This document shows, one piece after another, positions 1 through 8,252 of a stretch of DNA of 64,000 bases; position 1 is the stretch's first letter; each line of letters opens with the position of its first letter. This stretch comes from Ga0077548 sp035440445. GTDB taxonomy: Bacteria > Pseudomonadota > Alphaproteobacteria > Rhizobiales > Xanthobacteraceae. The stretch spans positions 1-64,000 of the forward strand of contig DAORMJ010000019.1 in assembly GCA_035440445.1 (NCBI GenBank), in the 5' to 3' direction. Made by a program: the position numbers and the translations under genes. Under the pieces are notes generated by a model. That model worked only from the letters and a program-made list of their open reading frames with translations, made no database searches and was not told the origin of the DNA.

Positions 1-1010
1 TCGCATCGAGGTCCGAGTAGTTCGCCGATACCGTGACCGAAGGACCGTCCTCGTTGGCGCCACCCGCCACCGCGAGCGCGACCGGGCCATCATTCTGGCC
101 GGTAATCGTGATCGTCACCGTCGCGGTCGAACTGCCGCCATTCCCGTCATCCACCGTGTAGGTGAAGGTGTCCGTCGCAGTCTCGCCGGCAGCGAGATAC
201 TCGTAAGCACCGTTCGCCGCATAGCTGAACGTGCCATTGTTGTTGTTCGTGACCGACCCTTGCGTCCCGGTCGTATTGACCGTGAAGGTGTGGGTGTCGC
301 TCGTATCGAGGTCCGAGTAATCCGCCGTCACGAGAACCGAAGGACCGTCCTCGTTGGCGCCACCCGCCACCGCGAGCGCGACCGGACCGTCGTTCTGGCC
401 GGTAATCGTGATCGTGACGGTCGCAGTAGAAGACGCGCCGTTATTGTCGGTCACTGTATAGGTAAAGGTATCGGTCGCGGTCTCGCCTGCGGCCAGCGCT
501 TCAAACGCCGCATTCGGCGAGTAGGTGAACGTGCCGTCGCTGTTGTTCGTGACCGAACCTTGGGTCACGGTGGTGTTGACCGTGAACGTATGCGTGTCGC
601 TCGCATCGAGGTCCGAGTAGTTCGCCGATACCGTGACCGAAGGACCGTCCTCGTTCGCGCCACCCGCCACCGCGAGCGCGACCGGGCCATCATTCTGTCC
701 GGTGATAGTGATCGTGACCGTTGCGGTCGAAGACGCGCCGTTGTTGTCGGTCACCGTATAGGTGAAGGTGTCCGTCGCGGTCTCGCCTGCAGCAAGATAC
801 TCGTACGCGCCGTTCGCCACATAGGTAAACGTGCCGTCATTGTTGTTCGTGACCGCCCCTTGCGTCTCCGCGGCATTGACCGTGAAGGTATGCGTGTCAC
901 TGACGTCGATGTCGGAGAAGTTCGCCGTAACCCTGATCGACGGGCCGTCTTCGCTCGCGGCGCCCGCCACCGCCACAGCAACCGGACCATCGTTCTGGCC
1001 CGTGATTGTC
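1..1010 (-). repeat. Tandem 300-bp VCBS repeat units
   Basis: The same DNA block (GGACCGTCCTCGTT...CACCCGCCACCGCGAGCGCG) recurs at about 46, 346 and 646, exactly 300 bases apart, with a more divergent copy near 946. Each unit encodes one VCBS domain of 100 residues. The three left-hand copies are almost identical, while the one nearest the N terminus (about 946-1010) has drifted. This suggests recent duplication or gene conversion towards the interior of the gene. Such arrays are prone to assembly collapse. Confidence 0.9.
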
Positions 1011-2368
1011 ACGATGAAATTGCCGGTTACGGAATCGCCGTCGCCATCCACGACCACATACGGAATCGTCAGCGTCGCGGTCTCGCCTGCGGCGAGCACG
1101 TCGAATGCCGAACCCGGCGTAATCGCAAGTTCGAATTGCGTCGAGCTTGCGGGCACGAGCGCGAGACCGGGAATGCTCAACACAATGCCTTCAGGCCCAA
1201 CGATCGTCGCATTCGCGGTGTCGAGCGAGATCGAGCCGAGGCCGTCCGCGCCCGCGTAGAAATCGGCGCCGAGCCCCTCCACTGCAACAATGATCGGAGC
1301 GTCGTTTTCGTTCATCGCGCCAGAGATGTCCTGCGCAACCGGAACATCGTCGTTCACCGTCAAGCTAAGAACGCCGGGCGTTTCCGTGCCGTTGCCGTCG
1401 CGGACAACGAAAGGCAGTGAAACCGGCAGGCCATCGCGGCCAGCACCGTTATGGTCGAACGGGCCGGACAACGTCGCCGTAAATGCGCCGGTGAGCGGAT
1501 CCGTAACCTGCAGCACGAAGACCGGATTGCCGTTGACGCTGCCGGTCAACGTGAGGCTTGCCTGATCCCAGGTGAACACGACCGGGTCGCCGCCTGACGT
1601 GAAGCCGGTAAGCGTTGTCGGATTGAAGGTGATCGGCGCAATCAGATTGGCGCCGTTCACACCATAGGCAATGTCGAGCTGACCGGTATAGCCGGACGTC
1701 CCTTCCGAACTTTGACCATCGATCCCGTCTTCGTCGATGGTGAAAGCGGTCTGCGCATTGACGACGGGCACGTCGTCGAAGAACGGCGTTTCGCTGTCAT
1801 CATCGCCATCACCGCTGGCGTTGGCCGCATCGGTGCCGAGCAAACCCGAAATCTGAAAAGCCTGATCGATCGAACCGGTCGGCGTACTGAAGTTCGAGCC
1901 GCTGCTGGGCGGCGACGCATCGCCGGCCGCAGGTTGCACTTCCTGAATCGGACCGAACACAGAAGCGAGCGACGAGCCGAGAATGGTCTGGCCATCGATC
2001 TGGATCGACGGCGGATTGGCGACGCCACCTTCGACGATGAACACGCGACCGTCTTCGAGCACGATCCGCAGATCGCCGCCGCTCGCCTGAATGGTTGCAA
2101 TCTTTGCGTCGCTGGGCAAAACGACGACGCCGCTTGCGTTCGCTGTGATCTTTGTGCCGGGACCATTGCCCGCTGGTGCTGGGAGCGCTTGCGTCGTTTG
2201 TGCGACTTTGAACGATTGCTGTTCGGCGACAGCTTGCTGTTCGGGAGTTTTCACTCCAAGCACTGCGCTTACCGCGCTGATCTCCGATGAGTTGCTTTCA
2301 ATGCGCGGTGTGTCGCTCGCGCCCCTACCACTCAAATCGGCGCGTTCGTGCGTAATGGCATCGCGCAT
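1..2368 (-). CDS. Giant VCBS-repeat adhesin, N-terminal part (runs off left edge)
   Basis: About 789 codons are open from ATG at 2368 to the window edge, with GGGGAGAA about 8 bases before the start. There is no Sec signal peptide. Residues 1-180 are a linker-like prefix with a short beta-rich segment (ILGSSLASVFGPIQEVQ). They are followed by divergent Ig/cadherin-like units and then by VCBS units of about 100 residues carrying the hallmarks TDTFTYTV, VTITITGQNDGPVA and ANEDGPSV. This layout is typical of type I-secreted RTX/LapA/BapA-like surface adhesins, whose secretion signal lies at the C terminus, here outside the window. The role in attachment or biofilm formation is inferred from family; no secretion gene is in view. 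It is transcribed divergently from a TPR protein. Confidence 0.85.
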   Translation of the reverse strand, partial: MRDAITHERADLSGRGASDTPRIESNSSEISAVSAVLGVKTPEQQAVAEQQSFKVAQTTQALPAPAGNGPGTKITANASGVVVLPSDAKIATIQASGGDLRIVLEDGRVFIVEGGVANPPSIQIDGQTILGSSLASVFGPIQEVQPAAGDASPPSSGSNFSTPTGSIDQAFQISGLLGTDAANASGDGDDDSETPFFDDVPVVNAQTAFTIDEDGIDGQSSEGTSGYTGQLDIAYGVNGANLIAPITFNPTTLTGFTSGGDPVVFTWDQASLTLTGSVNGNPVFVLQVTDPLTGAFTATLSGPFDHNGAGRDGLPVSLPFVVRDGNGTETPGVLSLTVNDDVPVAQDISGAMNENDAPIIVAVEGLGADFYAGADGLGSISLDTANATIVGPEGIVLSIPGLALVPASSTQFELAITPGSAFDVLAAGETATLTIPYVVVDGDGDSVTGNFIVTITGQNDGPVAVAVAGAASEDGPSIRVTANFSDIDVSDTHTFTVNAAETQGAVTNNNDGTFTYVANGAYEYLAAGETATDTFTYTVTDNNGASSTATVTITITGQNDGPVALAVAGGANEDGPSVTVSANYSDLDASDTHTFTVNTTVTQGSVTNNSDGTFTYSPNAAFEALAAGETATDTFTYTVTDNNGASSTATVTITITGQNDGPVALAVAGGANEDGPSVLVTADYSDLDTSDTHTFTVNTTGTQGSVTNNNNGTFSYAANGAYEYLAAGETATDTFTYTVDDGNGGSSTATVTITITGQNDGPVALAVAGGANEDGPSVTVSANYSDLDA

Positions 2369-2576
2369 TTTAGCAATTCTCCCCAGCGGCAATACTTCCA
2401 GTATTAAGAAATATTTAACCTATAAGTTGTAGCCGCGAAAGGAGGGTGTTTAATTAACTATTAACAATATTTACATTTCAAAACTGCAGGATTCCAAGGT
2501 AATTCGCTACCTGCATCAAGTGGTTAGGGGACTGCCAAAAGCAGGAATGCGCACTCTCGCGCGTCAAATCAGGACA
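2369..2576. promoter_or_regulatory. Divergent intergenic region, AT-rich
   Basis: This 208-base gap separates the start of the adhesin (leftward) from the TPR gene (rightward). Positions 2400-2480 are strikingly AT-rich for this genome (runs such as TAATTAACTATTAACAAT), as expected for a shared promoter/regulator region. No specific operator could be assigned. Confidence 0.5.
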
Positions 2577-4067
2577 ATGGGATATTCGCGCACCATTGCG
2601 GTGCTTCCGCTTCTATTGTGGCTTGCAACCTGCCCTGCGCAGGCCCAGCGGCGTTTCGATGTGCCGCCACTTGAGCCTTTGCCCGATATCACGGTCCCGG
2701 ACCCCCAGCCCGACGCCGCCCCGCAATATCTGCGGCGCGACCCCTGGCGGATCACCCGCCCGCCTAGCCCGACGCCGCCCCAACCGCAGCAGGCCCCGGT
2801 AACGGAAGTGCCCCCCTGGGAGGGATGCATGCGGGCGGCGGATGCCAGCGCAGCCATGGCGTTTTGCACGGAGTTCGCGCACGACGAGGATCAGCCGGCG
2901 GCGCGCCGGGCAGAAGCGTTTGTCGCGCGTGCCCGCGCTCACGAGGTGCAAAACCAGACCATTGCAGCGATAGCCGATCTGACGGCCGCACTCGAACTCA
3001 ATCCGAAATCGGCGGCCGCATTTCACCGCCGCGGCATGTTGTGGACGCGCGAGCGGAATTTCGACCAGGCAATCAAGGATTTCTCCTCCGCGCTGGTACT
3101 CTCGCCCCGCTCGCTGGAATTTTTCGTCGCGCGCGGCGTTGCTTATCGCGGCAAGAAAGATATCAAGCGCTCGATTACGGACTTCGATCGCGCGCTTGCG
3201 ATCAATCCACGCTCCGAGCTCGCCTACTATGAGCGCGGGCTGACGAAGCTCGATGACCGCGATCTCGCGGGCGCGAATGCCGATCTCGAGAAAGCACTTG
3301 AGCTAAACCCCAAGCTCGCCCTCGCCCAATTCGCGCTCGGCAACGTGCGTCATGCGGAGCGCAATCTCAAAGCGGCGATCGCCGCCTATGACAAGGCCGT
3401 CCGGATCGATCCGGCAATCGAATATTACGTTTCCAACGCGCGCGGACTGGCCAAATTCGAGCTTGGCGATTGTAGCGGCGCGATAGACGATTTTTCACGC
3501 GCACTTGCGATCAACGAACGCTCGCCGGCAACATTCAGAAACCGCGCGATCTGTCTCGTCAGGCGGGGAAAATTCGAAGACGCCGTCGCCGATTTCACTC
3601 GCGCAATCTATATCACGCCGGAGAGCGCCGAGCTCTTCGCCGAGCGCGGCGGCGCTTTTTTGTATAGCCGCGATCTTGTTACGGCGCGGCGCGACATCGA
3701 TCAGGCGCTCAAACTCGATCCGAAAAACGCAACCGCCTTGCGCGCCCGCGCCCGGCTGCGGCTGGCCGAGAATGACCTTCCCGGGGCGTTCGAGGACCTC
3801 AACAGATCGATCTCGCTCAAGTCGTCGGACGACGCACTTTCGGAACGGATCTGGTTTCACATCGTCGCGAAGGATTTCGACCGCGCCGGACAGGAAATCC
3901 GCGACGTCCTCGCACGCAACCCTACCGCGCCTAGCGCATTGTTCGCGCGCGGTTATCTGAAGATCAAAGCCGGTGATCAGGCTTCCGGGAAACAGGATAT
4001 GGTCGAGGCCGTGCAGCGCGACCACGACCTCGTCACGATGCTCGAAATCTACGGACTGAAGTTCTGA
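2577..4067 (+). CDS. Exported tetratricopeptide-repeat protein
   Basis: I start it at ATG 2577, which has AGGA 5 bases upstream and begins a good signal peptide (MGYSRTIAVLPLLLWLA, cleavage near CPAQAQ); earlier in-frame starts at 2520 (GTG) and 2547 lack this. A proline-rich linker (residues about 25-75) precedes roughly ten TPR units of 34 residues filling residues 105-480, recognisable by A-x3-R-G and L-x-L-(N/D)-P-(K/R) signatures. The product should be periplasmic or envelope-associated and serve as a protein-interaction scaffold; no partner is evident. It lies divergent from the adhesin gene, so a role in the same surface process is possible but unproven. It is convergent with the outer-membrane protein gene. 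Confidence 0.8.
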   Translation: MGYSRTIAVLPLLLWLATCPAQAQRRFDVPPLEPLPDITVPDPQPDAAPQYLRRDPWRITRPPSPTPPQPQQAPVTEVPPWEGCMRAADASAAMAFCTEFAHDEDQPAARRAEAFVARARAHEVQNQTIAAIADLTAALELNPKSAAAFHRRGMLWTRERNFDQAIKDFSSALVLSPRSLEFFVARGVAYRGKKDIKRSITDFDRALAINPRSELAYYERGLTKLDDRDLAGANADLEKALELNPKLALAQFALGNVRHAERNLKAAIAAYDKAVRIDPAIEYYVSNARGLAKFELGDCSGAIDDFSRALAINERSPATFRNRAICLVRRGKFEDAVADFTRAIYITPESAELFAERGGAFLYSRDLVTARRDIDQALKLDPKNATALRARARLRLAENDLPGAFEDLNRSISLKSSDDALSERIWFHIVAKDFDRAGQEIRDVLARNPTAPSALFARGYLKIKAGDQASGKQDMVEAVQRDHDLVTMLEIYGLKF

Positions 4068-4082
4068 TCAGCGCGCGTTGGG

Positions 4083-5357
4083 TTACTGGTTCAGCAGAAG
4101 CCCGAACAGCGACGCACGATAGTTCAGGCCGACCTTGATCGTTTGAACACTGAGATCGTCGCGGACACCTGCCACGCCAACAGTCTCGGTCGCACCGTAA
4201 TCGGCGTAGCTGTACTCCAGCTTCGCGGTCCATTGCGGCGAGAACTGCCATTCGACGCCTGCACCGATCGTCCAGCCGAGCAGGTAATGATCCGAAGTCA
4301 CTGGACCCGCTGCCGAAGAATTCACATGCGCCCAGGCGAGACCGCCGGTGCCGTAGAACAGGGTCCGGTCGACCGCATAGCCCAGGCGCGCGCGCACCGT
4401 GCCCATGGAGTCGATATCGATATTGGTCGCGCCAATCGTGTCCTTAATCGATCCCCACGAGGAGTCGCCTTCGACACCGACCACCCAATTGCGCGAAAGC
4501 TGCCAGTTATAGCCCGACTGAATACCGCCGAAGCCGCCGGTGGGCTCGAGACTCGTCGTAATACCAACCACCGAACTGTCGAACTTGCCCCAGCCGTAGC
4601 CGCCATGAACACCGATATAGGCGCCCGTCCAGGTAGCCGCAGCGCGGACCGGAGCCTTCACCGGAAATGCCTGCGCTTCCGCCACTGCCCCGAAATTGCT
4701 GAACCGGTAGTTGAGACCCAGGCGCACCATGCTCATGGTAAGATCTGAGTTCACCGCGGTTGCGCCGATCGTGCGCCGTGTGCCGTCGAAATCCGCATAG
4801 AGATATTCGATCTTGGCCGACCAGTTCCGCGAGAGCGCATATTCCGCGCCCAGTCCGGCCGTCCAGCCGACATGCGCGCGATCGTTGATTACGACACCCG
4901 CGATGTTCGTATCGGGCTTGGCCCAAGCAAGACCACCGGTTACGTAAAACAGCCACGGGCCCTGGGCATAGCCGAGACGCGCGCGCGCGGTGCCAAACAA
5001 GCTGACGTCGATCTCCGATGGCGCGAACGGCGCAAGCGCTGAGCTCACGTCGCCAAACGACACATCGACCTCGTAGCCAAGCACCCAGTTGCGGTTCACA
5101 TGGTAATTGTAACCAAACTGAAAGCCGCCAAAGGCGCCGTCGGGAGAACCAGTACCAACGGTGGCACCGACGCTTGAATCCGCATCGCCCCACCCGTAGC
5201 CGCCGTGGATACCGATATACACGCCGTTCCACAGCGGAACGTCCACCGGTGCTTTCGTATAAACCGGCCCGCGAACCGGCATATCTGCGGCGACAGCCAG
5301 TGCCGGAACCAGCAGCGCGGACGCGCTCGCCAGAAGCATCGCGTGGAACTTTTTCAT
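4083..5357 (-). CDS. Outer-membrane protein with two tandem beta-barrel domains
   Basis: The 424-residue product has a clear signal peptide (MKKFHAMLLASASALLVPAL, cleavage near residue 23). Residues 43-222 form an Omp25/Omp31-type 8-strand barrel of the rhizobial family, and residues 243-424 are a second copy. The units begin with near-identical segments (VYIGIHGGYGWG and AYIGVHGGYGWG) and share GYN, RARLGY, GGLAWA, AKIEYLYAD/AKLEYSYAD and GLNYR. Usual family members are one barrel of about 200-280 residues, so this is an internal duplication or fusion. It ends LFGLLLNQ rather than with the aromatic residue usual for BAM recognition. It is probably located in the outer membrane; porin activity is not shown. 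Confidence 0.85.
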   Translation of the reverse strand: MKKFHAMLLASASALLVPALAVAADMPVRGPVYTKAPVDVPLWNGVYIGIHGGYGWGDADSSVGATVGTGSPDGAFGGFQFGYNYHVNRNWVLGYEVDVSFGDVSSALAPFAPSEIDVSLFGTARARLGYAQGPWLFYVTGGLAWAKPDTNIAGVVINDRAHVGWTAGLGAEYALSRNWSAKIEYLYADFDGTRRTIGATAVNSDLTMSMVRLGLNYRFSNFGAVAEAQAFPVKAPVRAAATWTGAYIGVHGGYGWGKFDSSVVGITTSLEPTGGFGGIQSGYNWQLSRNWVVGVEGDSSWGSIKDTIGATNIDIDSMGTVRARLGYAVDRTLFYGTGGLAWAHVNSSAAGPVTSDHYLLGWTIGAGVEWQFSPQWTAKLEYSYADYGATETVGVAGVRDDLSVQTIKVGLNYRASLFGLLLNQ

Positions 5358-5476
5358 TGAATCGCAGCCCTAAGGTATTGTGCGGGCATGGGGCGTGTTT
5401 TTCGCAGGAAGGTCAAGGCTTGATACCTGCAAGCCGGTGCGCCGCCTCGGGGCTGTGTCGCAGGAGCCACAAAAAG

Positions 5477-5516
5477 AAAGGGCCGGCGCTTCTGACGTCG
5501 CCGGTCCCTTTCCGTT
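5477..5516 (-). terminator. Rho-independent terminator after the Sel1-like gene
   Basis: A 12-pair stem with one bulge (5477-5488 with 5499-5511) closes a 10-base loop. Read on the minus strand it is followed by TTTCTTTTTG, which fits termination of the gene ending at 5581. Confidence 0.8.
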
Positions 5517-5580
5517 GAACAGCCCCCGCCCCTGTAACCCCACGGGAAGCCGCTATGGCGTTTCCAGCCTTAGTGAGAGG

Positions 5581-5829
5581 TCATCCACGTGCCGCGCGCT
5601 GCGCGCTGGCGATTTCGTCTGCGTTCATCTCCGCGGCGAGTTCCTGCCGGCAGGCCACCGCATCGCGATTGCCGCGCGCCGCCGCCAGATTGAACCACTT
5701 GTGGGCGGCAATCCTGTCGGCATCCACGTCGCGGCCATAAGCGTAAGCAAGGCCGAGCTGATAAAAAATGTCTCCGGCCATATTGGCCTGAGCGATTGCT
5801 GCAACTTCGAGTTCGAGAAGCCGCGCCAT
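5581..5829 (-). CDS. Small Sel1-like repeat protein
   Basis: It encodes 82 residues starting at ATG 5829 (MARLLELE), chosen because GGGAGAC lies 7 bases upstream; an ATG at 5847 would place that ribosome site inside the gene. The segment YQLGLAYAYGRDVDADRIAA followed by HKWFNLAA is a Sel1-type (TPR-related) helix pair. The protein is too short for more than about two repeats. There is no signal peptide, so it is probably cytosolic. Proteins of this form are widespread in rhizobia with no assigned role. Confidence 0.7.
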   Translation of the reverse strand: MARLLELEVAAIAQANMAGDIFYQLGLAYAYGRDVDADRIAAHKWFNLAAARGNRDAVACRQELAAEMNADEIASAQRAARG

Positions 5830-6199
5830 TTGTCCGTCTCCCGTCATTCGCGGCTTGCTTCGCCGCTTGGTCCTGTCCGGACGTCCCCCGTCCGTGATGC
5901 GTAAGATGCACGGGGAATTTGAATCGCATCCTAACTATCAGGCTGAATGAAACCTGAACGAAATCAGGGATTTGGCTCGCTTTTGATTCCGTTAAGCACA
6001 CAAGCGCTTGCTGCACTTGCGTCCAGCTTCCGGCGGAAAGGATTGGGAAAGGCTCTCGGTTCGGACTCTGGTCACCATGCGACACGGAACGTGATTCAAG
6101 TTCCTGCGAGTCCCGCCACACCTCGCCTTACTGTGGCCCCATGACTCGTCATGGATGCGTCACATCACATTCACAGACGAACGAAGTTCGGAAAGCGAC
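5830..6199. other. Gene-free divergent interval (370 bp)
   Basis: It separates the leftward Sel1-like gene from the rightward DUF2147 gene and presumably holds both promoters. Overlapping reading frames exist but none shows family features or a ribosome site. A weak inverted repeat (CAGG...CCTG, about 5940-5957) is the only local structure noticed. Confidence 0.4.
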
Positions 6200-6628
6200 A
6201 TGAAACTCGCCCGCATTGTTCTTTTAGGCGCGCTATGCGCATTTGTTTCTCCCGCGATTGCGCAGGAAAAAAACGCCGACAACAATAAAGTGGCCGGCAT
6301 CTGGCAGAGCCAGAGCGGAATTACCCGCGTGAAGGTGGCCCCTTGCGGCGTGGGGCTTTGCGCGCACGTCGTCTGGCAGCGCACCCCGTCAAAGGACGTC
6401 CACAACGAAGATCCCGCCAAGCGCGATCGCCCGGTCGTCGGCCTGCAACTCGTATCGAACATGAAACCTGTCGGCCCCGGCGAGTGGACGGGCTCGATCT
6501 ATAACTACGAAGACGGCAAGACATACTCGGGCAAGGTGAAGGTGGTGAACGCTAACGCGATTCAAATCGGCGGTTGCGTGATGGGCGGCATGATTTGCCA
6601 GAGCAAGACTTGGACGAAGATCGACTGA
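6200..6628 (+). CDS. Exported DUF2147 protein, copy 1
   Basis: It encodes 142 residues from ATG 6200 (GGAAAG 5 bases upstream), beginning with a signal peptide ending near SPAIAQ. The mature part shows the DUF2147 pattern: GIWQSQSG, RVKVAPCG-x-GLC, the GEWTGSIYNYEDGKTYSGKV core, and a C-terminal GC-x5-IC-x2-KTWTK. The four cysteines probably form two disulfides in a small periplasmic beta-barrel. Function is unknown for the family. A paralogue follows 127 bases downstream after an independent terminator, so the two are separately transcribed. Confidence 0.85.
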   Translation: MKLARIVLLGALCAFVSPAIAQEKNADNNKVAGIWQSQSGITRVKVAPCGVGLCAHVVWQRTPSKDVHNEDPAKRDRPVVGLQLVSNMKPVGPGEWTGSIYNYEDGKTYSGKVKVVNANAIQIGGCVMGGMICQSKTWTKID

Positions 6629-6672
6629 CGATTTTCTCGTAGCGGACGCTACGGCAACAACGAAGTTCATTT

Positions 6673-6700
6673 GCGGGGCCGTAGGGCCCCGCTTTCGTTT
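6673..6700 (+). terminator. Terminator after DUF2147 copy 1
   Basis: A perfect 8-pair GC stem (6673-6680 with 6685-6692) with a 4-base loop is followed by TTTCGTTT. Confidence 0.8.
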
Positions 6701-6755
6701 CCGGCCACTCCATGCTTACGATGCGCGAGAAGAACAAATCCGCTGGAGGAGACGA

Positions 6756-7166
6756 ATGAAACTGAAATCTGCCCTCGCCACTGCCGCCGTCGTGCTTGCA
6801 TCGCTCTCGATGCCCGCCATGGCGCAGGACGCATCCGGAACGTGGCTCACCGCCTCCGGCGAAACGCGGGTGCGGATTGCACCTTGCGGCGGCAGCCTCT
6901 GTGGCACCATCGCCTGGACCAAAGCCAGCGGCGCGAAGGACGTGAACAATCCAAACGCGAACCTCAAGGGACGCAATCTCGTCGGCGTCACCATGATCAC
7001 CATGAAGCCCGCGGGCGACAAGAAGTGGACGGGCACGCTCTACAATCCGCAGGATGGCAAAACCTATTCAGGAACGCTGACGCAAACCGGCGCGAACTCG
7101 CTCTCGCTATCGGGCTGCGTCGCTGCCGTCTTCTGCCGCTCGCAGAACTGGACGCGTGTGAATTGA
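6756..7166 (+). CDS. Exported DUF2147 protein, copy 2
   Basis: It encodes 136 residues; the start has a strong GGAGGAG ribosome site. The signal peptide (MKLKSALATAAVVLASLSMP, cleavage after AMAQ) precedes the same DUF2147 core as copy 1: GTWLTASG, RVRIAPCGGSLCG, GTLYNPQDGKTYSG, and GCVAAVFCRSQNWTR. The conserved cysteine pairs are kept. Its stop overlaps the start of the next small exported protein (TGATG), so the two are translationally coupled. Function is unknown; envelope location is inferred from the signal peptide. Confidence 0.85.
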   Translation: MKLKSALATAAVVLASLSMPAMAQDASGTWLTASGETRVRIAPCGGSLCGTIAWTKASGAKDVNNPNANLKGRNLVGVTMITMKPAGDKKWTGTLYNPQDGKTYSGTLTQTGANSLSLSGCVAAVFCRSQNWTRVN

Positions 7167-7483
7167 TGGATCTACGGAAATTGAAGCAGGCTTCCGCCAT
7201 CGTGCTTGGGCTTGCGATCGTCGCCTCACCTGCCGTCGCCTGCGACAAGCAAGCGTCGAACGAACGCATCTCCAAAGTTGTTTCCACCGGCGAAATGCAA
7301 AGACCCACACGCGTATCGGAGGGCTTTGCTGCCGAGGTGACGGAGAAGTTCTGGTCCGCCGCGGATGCGAAACGCAAGCAAGAACTTGCCGCCGACATCG
7401 CCTGCGCGGTCGGCGCGAACACCGTCAGCTTCACGAAGGACCGCAGCGTCTTGCAAACCTATCGAGACGGCAAGGCGCAGTAG
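7166..7483 (+). CDS. Small exported protein of unknown function
   Basis: It encodes 105 residues whose ATG (7166) shares a base with the stop of the DUF2147 gene, indicating coupled translation. The N terminus (MDLRKLKQASAIVLGLAIVA, then SPAVAC) reads as a signal peptide; with Cys just after the Ala it could alternatively be a lipoprotein, though the lipobox is poor. The mature part contains AEVTEKFWSAADAKRKQELA and a second cysteine (IACAVGA). I do not recognise the family. Position suggests it works with the preceding DUF2147 protein. Confidence 0.7.
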   Translation: MDLRKLKQASAIVLGLAIVASPAVACDKQASNERISKVVSTGEMQRPTRVSEGFAAEVTEKFWSAADAKRKQELAADIACAVGANTVSFTKDRSVLQTYRDGKAQ

Positions 7484-7504
7484 TTTTTCCCAAGGACTGT
7501 CTTG

Positions 7505-7540
7505 AAAGACCGGGCGTGGCCGTCCGGTCTTTTGCTTTTC
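7505..7540 (+). terminator. Terminator between convergent genes
   Basis: A 9-pair stem AAAGACCGG/CCGGTCTTT (7505-7513 with 7524-7532) is followed by TTGCTTTTC. It sits between the small exported gene and the convergent anti-sigma gene and could serve both strands. Confidence 0.75.
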
Positions 7541-8252
7541 AGAGCCGAGGCAACGCTCCAAGCCCCTTGACGAGGACAGGTCCCGTCGGCCGGTTGGTGG
7601 GCGACCCGCCTTCGGGTTCGAGCGTGATTTCGTAGAGCTGCTGCTGCCCTGCCGGAAGATCGGAGCGGTGAAAGAGTGCTTGCCGCGTGCGCTCGATCAA
7701 GCCGATCGACACCGGCCCCTTCTCCTTGTCAAACAAGGTCCAGACCTGCAGCGTCTTCCCTTGCGGCACCGTAAAGTCGCTGATCGGAACAATGCTGATC
7801 CGGCCGTCATGGAAGACTTCGGCGATCGCGCCGGGAACGCCTTCGGGCGTCAGCATCACGGCAACGATCCGCGGGGATGGGGTTGCTCTCCCCGCAAGCA
7901 GGCCAATACCGATCGCAAGAAGCACACTTGCAAAAGCACCGGCTAGACCCGCCCCACGCCAGAACGCAAGGCTGCTCCAGAGCGCGGCGAGCACGCCTTG
8001 TTTCGCAGGCTCGACGGCTGCCCCGCCGCCGATCGCCGCTTCGATGCGGCTCCACAACGCCGCAGGAATATCTTTCGCCGTCACGCCATGATCCAGTTCG
8101 GCAAACCGCTCTTGCCAATAAGCGATGTGTTCACGCAGTGCCGCCTCGTTGACGGAACGGCGCTCGAAACGGTCTCGCTCCGCGCCATCCAGAACGCCGA
8201 TGACGTATTCGCCCGCGAGAAGGAAGTCTTCATTCTGGTCTTGCACGCTCAT
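7539..8252 (-). CDS. Membrane-anchored anti-sigma factor (RskA type)
   Basis: It encodes 237 residues from ATG 8252, which overlaps the stop of the sigma factor gene (ATGA). Residues 10-85 hold the zinc-less anti-sigma domain with AGEYVIGVLDGAERDRFERR. A transmembrane helix follows at about 105-128 (AGAFASVLLAIGIGLLAGRA). The C-terminal periplasmic RskA domain carries SDFTVPQGKTLQVWTL and ends PTGPVLVKGLG. The family holds its partner sigma factor at the inner membrane until an envelope signal triggers release. Overlap with the sigma gene makes the pairing firm; the signal is unknown. A GTG at 8261 is an alternative start. Confidence 0.88.
   Translation of the reverse strand: MSVQDQNEDFLLAGEYVIGVLDGAERDRFERRSVNEAALREHIAYWQERFAELDHGVTAKDIPAALWSRIEAAIGGGAAVEPAKQGVLAALWSSLAFWRGAGLAGAFASVLLAIGIGLLAGRATPSPRIVAVMLTPEGVPGAIAEVFHDGRISIVPISDFTVPQGKTLQVWTLFDKEKGPVSIGLIERTRQALFHRSDLPAGQQQLYEITLEPEGGSPTNRPTGPVLVKGLGALPRL

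Noticed and set aside
260..1420. Long plus-strand reading frame of 386 codons opposite the adhesin
   Set aside because: It is the antisense shadow of the repeat array; its Arg-rich periodic protein has no family features, whereas the minus frame encodes clear VCBS domains.
7226..7561. 111-codon minus frame over the small exported gene
   Set aside because: It overlaps the better supported plus-strand gene with signal peptide and coupled start.
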